Shown here: in pieces, positions 30,366 through 37,933 of the stretch
Layout: every line of letters begins with the position of its first letter
How positions within the stretch are numbered: the stretch's first letter is position 1
NCBI GenBank assembly: GCA_040143965.1
Contig: JASJQH010000051.1
Coordinates: 1 to 37,933, forward strand
Source of the DNA: Basidiobolus ranarum
Taxonomy: Eukaryota > Basidiobolomycota > Basidiobolomycetes > Basidiobolales
Length of the DNA stretch: 37,933 bases
Direction: 5' to 3'
Made by a program: the position numbers and the translations under genes
The notes under the pieces: generated by a model
Database searches by the model: none
Seen by the model: the letters and a program-made list of their open reading frames with translations, nothing else
Told to the model about the DNA's origin: nothing

Positions 30366-31701
30366 TTAGGCCTTGACAAAGATCCTCCTCTCTACTAGCA
30401 TGCGCAAAAGAATGTTAATCAAAGTTCCAACTGCCATAGCAGCACCTGACAGTAGAATCACTGGCATATATGATGCAGTGGAATCATGAAGAGCACCAGC
30501 GGTAGGAGACCCTGCTAAATTTCCAACTCCTGTGGAAGCGTAAATTAAACCAGTTACAGTGGCAAGTTGGTCCAAACCTAGAATGTAGATATGTTAATGA
30601 TTTTTGTTAGGGAGTTGATCAAAATTTCCATTTACCGAAAATACTGGCGATAACCACTGGAAATAAGCTAATGAAACCACCAGCTGTAAACCCAAATAAA
30701 AGAGCAAAGATCAAAAGCGGAGCAAACGAGCTAGAATTCGTCCAAATAAGCAAGGTAGAAAGTGCACCTACAACCATACAAATCACTAAAAGATTTAACC
30801 GGCCGAACTTATCTGCAGCTGAGCCAAGTATGATCCGACCTAGAGCAGAGGCCCCATTCAGCAGCCCAACGATCAATGCACCAGTACTAACTGAGAGGTT
30901 GATGGAAGAAGCATACTCAGGAATATAATAGATAGGTATCAAGTATCCAAAGCTAAAGATCGCCCCACCGCACCACATGACGATAAATTTAAGATTCTTA
31001 AATAATTCTATATCAAAGATTGGACCAGTCACTTGAACCTTGAGCCTGGTTCGCAAAAGGAGGCATGCCACAGAGAGTAATACGAAAGAAAAGATCCCAG
31101 TAATACGCAGAGCCCATTGGTATCCCAAACTAGAGATTAGCTTACTAGTGAGTGGAACCAAGGCCAAGCCACCCACTCCAGAACCAGAGACGGCAATGCC
31201 AACTGCTAAACCACGTTTTTGCTTAAACCACTGTGAAGGAACGCTAATTGCTGGAAAAAAGCACAGAGAACTACCAACTCCGTAGAGTAGGCCTTGTGTA
31301 AGGTATAAATGCCATACTTCAGTAGCAAAGGAAGCAAGGATTAGACCAAGACTAATACCTATGGTTCCACAGAAGGCAATCAGCTTGTATCCATATTTAT
31401 CTGCCAGTCGTCCGGTTACAATACCGCAAATAGGCATAGCACCAGCACCGATGGTTCCAACTAGTGATAATGAAGAAGCACTTACACGACCAGCATAGGT
31501 ATGCGATAAATAGTGTTGTTGATAAATACCCCAGGAATATTGTACACCAAGAACCACAAAATGGAAGAGAAAACTCGAAAATACCACCACCCAGCCATAG
31601 CCACCTTCTGGTGGAACATCAATTTCAGAATGACCTTCATCATGAGTTAACTTTTCCGAGTTAAATTCTAGCGATTTTTTCGGATTACTTTCGCTCGACA
31701 T
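30366..31701 (-). CDS. MFS transporter, monocarboxylate-porter-like (fungal MCT/SLC16 type)
   Basis: Plasma- or organelle-membrane carrier of the major facilitator superfamily. Two exons, 31701-30636 and 30577-30366, joined over a 58-bp intron (TTC G|GT TTG); 425 aa. A polar N-terminus ends in the family signature PPEGGYGWVVVFSSF at TM1; TM1-TM12 can be followed as hydrophobic blocks. GRLADKYGYKLI between TM2 and TM3 is the MFS loop motif, repeated in weaker form in the second half (GSAADKFGRLN). The long loop between TM6 and TM7 is short on charge (LKVQVTGPIFD). The C-terminal tail is brief (VERRIFVKA). Yeast Mch proteins and animal SLC16 are relatives; substrate cannot be told from sequence, and several fungal members do not carry monocarboxylates. 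Confidence 0.93.
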
Positions 31702-31783
31702 CTTCGAAAAATCCCTCCGTCAGAAAATGAAACGATATGAAGCGGAACTAACAAAAGAAAGCACTCACACGGGCAACTCTCCC

Positions 31784-31792
31784 CTTTATATA
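31784..31792 (-). promoter_or_regulatory. TATA-like element of the MFS gene
   Basis: Reads TATATAAAG on the minus strand, 83-91 bp upstream of the ATG at 31701, a spacing usual for fungal TATA promoters. Confidence 0.5.
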
Positions 31793-32543
31793 TTTTTAGA
31801 AATATAATCTCCAACCTTAAACCTAACCTTATGTTTATTTTATTATTGCATGTGTGTCACACTCTCTGTGGCACATTCAATATCAAGGAAGCGGATATAT
31901 CTAGTCATTTTAGTCACGTTTTACGGCAATTTCAAGATTGAAAAACCACTCACACCCCACCCGAGCTATATGAAAGGGAAACGAACGGGTAGCGTGCGTA
32001 GAAAATCACGTCTTAATTGGTTTCTATTTTGTTATCAAAGGGAACAATGTTAGCGATTTCGTTACTACTGTTGACTGTAAATTAACTTTTCTGACACACA
32101 AACCCAGATCATATTAGTAATCTGTATCACCAGCGACTATGACTCCACTTCAATGTGTGAACTGGATAAATATTCGGTCCGATTGTTTCCCGGCTTTAAT
32201 ATTGATCGACTGTTTCTCTTTGACTATATTATATATATATATGTTGCTTGCTTGGATAACCTGAAATTAATATCTAGAACTTGATATTTTAGCATGGCAC
32301 TCCAAGATTGCTACACTTGGTCTATTTTACTGCTACCCTCTGGCAGATAAAGTCATGATCTTCACTGGCTTCTGATTGAAAGACTATTCAACCATATAGC
32401 CAAATAACCCCAAGCTACTGAAAGATCGACAACCAATATAACTGTGAGTGATAGAGAATGACTTATTATAAACAAGGCAACCTTCACGATGGATATAAAC
32501 TCAATATTGTGACACATCAGTTTCACTTGATTGATAGGAGACG

Positions 32544-32572
32544 AGATTCAGTAAAAGATTCAGTAAAAGATT
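32544..32572. repeat. Short tandem repeat, 12-bp unit, 2.4 copies
   Basis: AGATTCAGTAAA repeated twice and followed by AGATT, perfect. Intergenic, about 420 bp before the RhoGAP start. Confidence 0.8.
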
Positions 32573-32993
32573 GCTATAGGTGGTAGGCCTAACCCTGGAT
32601 AGTAAGTTGTATCAAAGCTAGAGACAGAGATGTTTAAGATCAGAACAGTATCGGTGATATTCGAGTGGCTGTATCCAGTAAAATCGGTTGCCGAGGATAG
32701 AATCATTTTCGCTTTAGTTAACTAAGATGAATTGGGATTTATTGACTTACCTGGTAGTATCATAGTAATATAGTAAAATTGACTTTATTTAATTATTATG
32801 AATAGACATTTGACACCTGAATTCTACCTGCTGGCCACTCACAGATGAATGTTTTCTAGCATAGCATTTAGTGCTAAACACTTTCGCTCGTTAATCGACC
32901 CTATTGTCCATACACACTTCTTTTAACTTGTTCATAACTCTTTATCTACAGATCTTGACTATATTGATTACAACCCTTTTGCACATCCTCAAC

Positions 32994-34890
32994 ATGTCTC
33001 GATTCAAGTTTAGCGGATTACGCTCCATTATTCCTACTAGTAACACAATAACATCTGTGCAAACAGAAGAAGAGCTTTCAGAGTTGGTCAACACTAGAAT
33101 CATTTATCAATCAGGTAATCAAATAGTGCCCTCGATATCAGCTCCACTTGTAGGTATTTACGTTGAACTCATTGTGTAGGTGTCGATCTTGAAAGTAAAC
33201 CCATGCTTGCCTTTTGTGCTTGCAGTTTACCAAATCCAAAAGTGGTCGATTATGACCAAATACTTTCGTATGTTCATATATTTTTCTTCACTTTCTTTTA
33301 TAGCAAGCTATTTGTATTCAATATACTGATTTTACTTTCAAGCTTAATTTTGACCAAATTGGATCAGTTCGTCGAAAGTGATTATACGGTAGTTCTTTTT
33401 TCTGGTGGAGCGGTATATCGCCCTAGCTGGGTCTGGTTACTCAAAGCATATAGTAAGCTCAGCCGCAAGTAAGTATTACACCTCATCAATGAATGTTTTA
33501 ACCTGTCTAATAAGAACTTAACACCTTCAGATACAAAAAGAATCTGAAAAACCTATATGTTGTGCATCCATCACGTTGGCCCCGACTTATTTTAGACACG
33601 ATGAATGTTGTCGTAAGGTTGGTTACTTATATCAAAATTATTGTACCTGTTCTACGCTAATATTGTCATTAGTCCAAAATTCGCCAAGAAAGTGGTTTAT
33701 GTCGAAACTCTATCTAAGTTAGCTAGCTATGTACCAATTCAACAAATTCAAATTCCAGATGCCGTTTACGAGTATGTAGCACTTAAGATTTAGATTATTG
33801 TTGTTAATAGTATTGCTAACATATTTCGATCTTTTTGAAATAGTTTTAATTTGCAATTTGAATCACAAATTGTTATTCCCTCCAGTCACGATAAAGGTCC
33901 TTACACGGCACAAGCCTTTGGAGTGCCGTTGGTGACTTTAATGGGGGAAGATGGCGAGCTTGGAGTTCCACAATTTTTATGTGAATGTGTCGAATTCATC
34001 AGAGTTCATGGTTTGATTATTTTATACGCGTCCATAATAGAGTAATGGTGTTTAAATTTTTGTGGTTTAGGTATTGATGTTGAAGGAATCTTTCGACGTT
34101 CGCCTTCCTCAAGGTCTCTTAAAGAAGCCAAGGAGATGTATAACCGAGGTAATGATTCCACTCAAGCATTGGTCCAAGTCTACTATTTTTGTTAATCTAA
34201 AGACTCGCAGGTAACTCTGTGGATTTAAATGAATACGGGGTCCATATCGCAGCTGTCCTGTTAAAGATGTTCTTTCGTGAGCTACCTACGCCCGCTTTTC
34301 CCGCTGAGATTTATGACGTGATTAGAAAATTGGGAAATTGCAGTAATGATGCCGAGTCCATTCAATACATACGAAGCCATATCTTCCCATCTCTTTCAAA
34401 GCCCATGCTTATTTTACTTTCACAGATATTCCGTCTTATGAACGATATTTCCGCCAAAAGTGCGGTGAATCTAATGACACCATACAATCTGGCCGTAGTA
34501 TGGTCTCCTAATCTAGTACGCAGTGGCAACCCTATGGTAGATGTCTCCATGTGCATAGTAGGGAATGGAACAGTTGGAAGTGTTGTTCGTCTCTGCATAG
34601 AATATGTGGATACTCTCTTCCCAGAGAATCTCTATCCGAATCCAGTCGGAGCTAGTTCAGGTACTAAATTCGCCAACAAAATCAATGTGACAACATCTAC
34701 GAATGGCTCAGAAAACAACCTAGAAAACTGGATAAATAAAAGACGCACAGAGAGACCAATGTCAATAGCACCTAGGCAGCTATATAGAGCGAGTACAAGT
34801 GATGGCCAAGAGCTCAACTCCGGGAAAAATAAACGGTATACAACATTTTTCCCGAAAAAAACCGGCCAAGAAGAAGAGGACCAATGTTGA
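32994..34890 (+). CDS. CRAL-TRIO/BCH plus RhoGAP protein (ARHGAP1/p50RhoGAP-like)
   Basis: GTPase-activating protein for Rho/Cdc42-type GTPases with a Sec14-like lipid or protein binding module. Eight exons: 32994-33114, 33180-33267, 33343-33468, 33531-33617, 33673-33771, 33844-34010, 34071-34148, 34211-34890; introns 55-75 bp; 481 aa. The BCH/CRAL-TRIO-like domain spans about 40-185 (YTVVLFSGGA, YVVHPSRWPRLILDTM, SPKFAKKVVYVETL). A short linker with GVPL then leads to the RhoGAP domain (about 200-420): GIDVEGIFRRSP carries the catalytic Arg finger (~R238), followed by KMFFRELPTP and the NLMTPYNLAVVWSPNL block. The C-terminal 60 residues are basic and polar. Intron donors GTTGGT and GTTTGA (introns 4 and 6) are weak, but phases and protein match require them. 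Relatives are animal ARHGAP1/8 and fungal Ecm25-type proteins. Confidence 0.93.
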
Positions 34891-35596
34891 GAGATTTTTG
34901 TTCAATAGTTTTTGTTTATTCAATTGGGTATTTTTGTTAGTTCGCTTCCCATTCTGAAGATGTCCCTTCAACTTGCTAATCAAATAGTTATCGCGTTGAA
35001 TCGCTGCTCTACTATCACCCAGTGACACGTAATAAAAGTATACAAATGCAGGACATCTAGAATTACCTCTTATCAAACTCTTCAGAGGCTATGTAGGTTT
35101 GCCAAGAACCAGCTTAGGTCACTTTTCTGGATATATGATGGTGACATAACTACTAGATATATACAAGAGACATCATGGATATTTGGAAGGGCCGATGGAG
35201 AGGCAATTGAAAGGAAATCCAGACCAAGCAATTAAATTGATGTAAAAGCAATCCTGGAATTGGGCTAACTTATATTAGATTGAACACATCATTGATTGGC
35301 TCAAATATTATTGTTGAAGCCATGGCTAGTCGGTATATGTCTAGATCCAAGGCCTCGTTAATGCATAGGAGCAATAATAAACATAAATGGATATTTGAGT
35401 ATCTGGAATGAACAACGACAGGACTATCGGTAAGTCATATAATTGCTGTATTCCTTTCCTATACCTTGGCATACCAATTCCAAATGTGGAACTGTATAGA
35501 TCAGTCTAGCCTTTTAACCCATTCTTCTTATAAAAAGAGTTGTGGAGAGTTCCGGGCCCTTACATCTTTTCTCAGCCATCCAAAAACTTCTATACG
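34891..35596. other. Intergenic region before the sterol oxidase gene
   Basis: About 700 bp with the RhoGAP 3' flank and the promoter plus 5' UTR of the next gene. A GTAAGT follows ATGAACAACGACAGGACTATCG at 35408-35429 in broken form (ATG at 35408, donor at 35430), which might be an alternative upstream exon, but its phase does not fit the sterol oxidase frame. Nothing else seen. Confidence 0.5.
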
Positions 35597-36752
35597 ATGT
35601 AGGTTTCCCTTTACTGTTGGTTTAGCGATTCATTACTTACGTTACTCTCTAAAGGTCGTTTAACGGAACCACCGTTACCGCTGATTATCAACCCACTGCG
35701 ATTGAATCATTATGGTTATCCTTGTTCGAGGGAAGAAATGCTGCAGTTGTTCTCGCGACACTCACATTTGTTAGTCATCAACTCTTCTATTATGGACGTT
35801 ACCTACCATTTTGGATCGCTGAACATATCCCTGCTTTCGACAAGTACAGAATCCAACCCGTATGTCCATTATTTTTAGTTTTCAATAACATCAAGGTTAT
35901 TAACGTCAGTCTATTAGAACAAACCTGTCACTGATGAGCAGCGTTGGAAGTGCTTGAAAGGTGTTCTGATTCAGAATCATTTTATTCAGCTTCCCATGAT
36001 CCTCGCCTTCCACCCCGGAACCCAATTGCTCGGTATGAAGATCCTCGACCCCTTCCCTAGCCTGTAAGTTCCCAATCGAGTAAAGCTTGTAAATCATCTG
36101 TTCCTAAACCTTCCCATTTAGACTCCAAATATGCATTCAAGTATTCTGGTTCTTCTTGTTCGAAGATTTCTACCATTACTGGGCCCATCGTCTCTTCCAT
36201 TGGGGATTCTTTTACAAGAATATCCACAAGGTTCACCACGAATTCACAGCACCTTTTGGCCTGGTAAGTCATGAGTTTCTCTTTACTGTCTATGTTCGGT
36301 GATTAACCCCCCATCCTTAGGCTGCTGAATATGCACATCCTGCTGAGACTCTACTCCTTGCTATGGGCACATTTGGAGGTCCCCTTATCTGGATCTTGTG
36401 CACTGGTGATCTTCACGTTATTACCGTACTTATCTGGATGGCTAGCCGTTTAATTCAGGCAGTAGACTCCCACTCTGGATACGATTTCCCCTGGTCTATG
36501 CGCCACTGGTGTCCCATTTGGAGCGGTATGCTGAATAGATTTCTTGTTAATTCCCTACCACGTTTACATTTTCTAATACATTTAAATCATACAGGTGCCG
36601 ATCATCATGACTACCATCATCAATTCTTTGTTAACAACTACGCTTCTTCATTCCGTTTCTGGGATCATCTTTTCGGTACTGATACCAAATACAAGAGTTA
36701 TCGCAAGAAGCAAGCCGCTGAGAAGGCCAAATTAGCCAAGAAAATTGAATGA
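35597..36752 (+). CDS. ERG25: C-4 methylsterol oxidase (Erg25/MSMO1), ergosterol biosynthesis
   Basis: ER membrane di-iron oxygenase that oxidises the C-4 methyl groups of 4,4-dimethylzymosterol. Exons: 35597-35598, 35655-35859, 35918-36063, 36122-36263, 36321-36525, 36595-36752; introns 56-69 bp; 285 aa. Fatty-acid-hydroxylase histidine clusters are intact: HYWAH (136-140), HKVHH (153-157) and HHDYHH (237-242), with [11 protein letters not shown] and [12 protein letters not shown] between. Hydrophobic stretches near 35-55, 75-95, 120-135 and 180-215 fit the ER topology. The basic end [15 protein letters not shown] resembles a lysine-rich ER retention tail. The second exon opens with G TCG TTT AAC and has a stop in frame just upstream, so the best initiator is AT at 35597-35598 joined to G at 35655. 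This split start is inferred; the rest is firm. Confidence 0.94.
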
Positions 36753-37225
36753 TTTTCCCTTACCTACCATCATGTAACATTTTCCCCTTCTAATTTTTTG
36801 GATTGATCGAGACAACTCTATAAATGATTTCATTTACTATCATTAATTAATTTGGTAATTGCTTCCTGATTTAATTCATTGGTTGTTAGAGTGACGCGTA
36901 ACATATGTCTAACATTAGATATCTTATCTGGACCTGATGAAGGTTAACTGTCGATTGATTTAGTAGTGAAGATCATGATTACTAATTATCAGATGCAAGG
37001 AATGCTATGATAATCTGGGGTGATTTCTCTCAAAATTCTCCTTTATTAGCTGAATAGGATGATTTATATTTAATCGATTTCTACCAAGTATACATATATA
37101 TATATCCATTTGTTGATTATTAATCGTTGAAATCGTTACTCAAAAGGTGATAAAGGAGCATTAGATGGTCTGTTTAAGGACAGTTCCAAAATTTGCCTCG
37201 CAAATAGTAAATAAACCACAACAAA
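36753..37225. other. Intergenic region after ERG25
   Basis: 473 bp of AT-rich sequence with a TATATATATA run near 37091-37105. Holds the ERG25 3' flank and, if the next entry is real, the promoter of another plus-strand gene. Nothing else recognised. Confidence 0.55.
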
Positions 37226-37286
37226 ATGGCTGACCGCCTGCTTATATGGCAATCTGGACAGCTAACTGCGGCTCGCAATCCTGCCA
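37226..37286 (+). CDS. Possible first exon of an unidentified gene
   Basis: A GC-richer island in very AT-rich DNA. ATG at 37226 in a good fungal context (ACAAAATGGC) opens 20 codons (MADRLLIWQSGQLTAARNPA) plus one base, then a donor GTATGT at 37287. I could not find a convincing following exon before the right edge; it may lie outside. No family recognised. Confidence 0.3.
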
Positions 37287-37933
37287 GTATGTTCCCTAAT
37301 AAATATATAACAAATAGTAGAGTTAAGGGTGCAAGTTTTCCTAATTATTATTTCCAAGTCAATAATGCATAAAAGACCAATCATATATCTCTTAGAAATA
37401 TTGTTGACACTTTCAATTCAACTTAATTATATATAGTAGGTTATTCTCTTGAAGCTAACAATAAACTAGTTATATTCTACTTGCCTGTTACTCATTATTG
37501 AAAAGTAACACCAAATATTTTAAGAGAATTTGCTAGTTCAAGAAAAAGGAAATTTATGTTAAAATTCAATGTTAGATTTGTTGAAATTAGCATTTCCTAA
37601 ACACCTATATAGTCATATATAGCTTAGTACTTAGTTATCTGATATTGAACTAAGATACTATCCTTATTCTCAATTGGAATTTACTTAGGGATTTCTCAGA
37701 TATATAAATTTTTCATACTGGTGCTAGAAGCCTATCATCCCAGTCCAGTCTTGTGGTCTACACCCAAGTACTCTCCTGCCTTCTAGCCTCTTGTTGTTGT
37801 TTCCAGCCCTTGTCCAGTTCCTTATTGTGACATGTTGATCAGACTACTTACACTTGCCTGTAGACTTCTCTCCATCCCTGTTCTCCAACCTTGAACCCCC
37901 AAGATAGGCTTCCCTCTAATTACCCATCTTACA
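37287..37933. other. Unassigned right edge: AT-rich stretch, then a C/T-rich segment from about 37720
   Basis: 37287-37719 is AT-rich without an ORF. From about 37720 to the edge the plus strand becomes markedly richer in C and T, with several CCAG and CTTGT motifs. No open frame crosses it on either strand and no RNA or transposon family is recognised. It runs off the window. Confidence 0.4.

Larger units (their letters stand above)
31702..32993. other. Divergent intergenic region MFS gene / RhoGAP gene
   Basis: The longest gene-free stretch (about 1.3 kb), promoter to both neighbours. It contains a TATA-like element for the MFS gene, an AT dinucleotide run at 32226-32242, and a short tandem repeat at 32544-32572. 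Short ORFs here have no protein character. No RNA gene recognised. Confidence 0.55.

Noticed and set aside
31850-32053. 67-codon plus-strand ORF between the MFS and RhoGAP genes
   Set aside because: No family features, poor codon character, and it lies in the divergent promoter region.
34780-35076. 98-codon minus-strand ORF overlapping the RhoGAP end
   Set aside because: Overlaps real coding sequence, is K/N/L-rich like random AT-rich DNA, and matches nothing I know.
35591-35597. TATACGA, the reverse of the yeast sterol-response core TCGTATA, next to the ERG25 start
   Set aside because: It sits in the transcribed leader at the splice donor; a 7-mer is expected by chance, and Upc2-type regulators are not known to me outside Dikarya yeasts.

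Overview
The window looks like nuclear DNA of an early-diverging (zygomycete-grade) fungus, plausibly Mucoromycota. Ten of the eleven clear protein genes have no interruption other than short spliceosomal introns (about 55-120 bp, one of 526 bp). The set is typically fungal: Dbp2, Mdn1, Med31, an Erg25-type C-4 methylsterol oxidase and a fungal MCT-like carrier. One membrane protein has a cytoplasmic tail of a kind I associate with Mucoromycota. Two introns carry the hallmarks of the minor (U12) spliceosome, which is lost in most Dikarya but reported from zygomycetes such as Rhizopus. The exact taxon cannot be read from this window.

Layout, left to right. 2-14464 (+): the giant ribosome-assembly ATPase midasin, cut off at the left edge and intronless for 14.4 kb. 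15050-17446 (-): DEAD-box helicase Dbp2/p68 with one long intron in helicase motif V. 18459-19675 (-): a tail-anchored protein whose ordered short motifs recall the animal mitophagy receptors BNIP3/NIX. 20528-21705 (+): a protein of the fungal 'DNA base hypermodification' family (HMUDK_hel / aGPT-Pplase-like). 21929-22603 (+): Mediator subunit Med31. 22977-25232 (-): gamma-tubulin complex component GCP4. 25531-27148 (-): GMPPA-type GDP-mannose pyrophosphorylase subunit with a U12 GT-AG intron. 27758-29438 (-): a single-pass secretory-pathway membrane protein whose membrane segment is completed only if a U12 AT-AC intron is removed. 30366-31701 (-): MFS monocarboxylate-transporter-like carrier. 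32994-34890 (+): BCH/CRAL-TRIO-RhoGAP protein. 35597-36752 (+): C-4 methylsterol oxidase whose start codon appears to be split by an intron. The last 1.2 kb holds one possible first exon and an unidentified edge segment.

The genes do not form an operon or an obvious biosynthetic cluster; this is ordinary gene-dense fungal chromosome. Shared themes are weak: ribosome/RNA work on the left (Mdn1, Dbp2), and membrane, cell-wall and polarity functions on the right (GMPPA, secreted receptor-like protein, RhoGAP, sterol enzyme). Exon structures were assembled by hand from GT-AG (or AT-AC) signals, reading-phase arithmetic and protein family knowledge. I saw no transposon, retroelement, tRNA, rRNA or CRISPR array that I could support. 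The most interesting items are the two U12-type introns, the BNIP3/NIX-like protein and the hypermodification-family gene.
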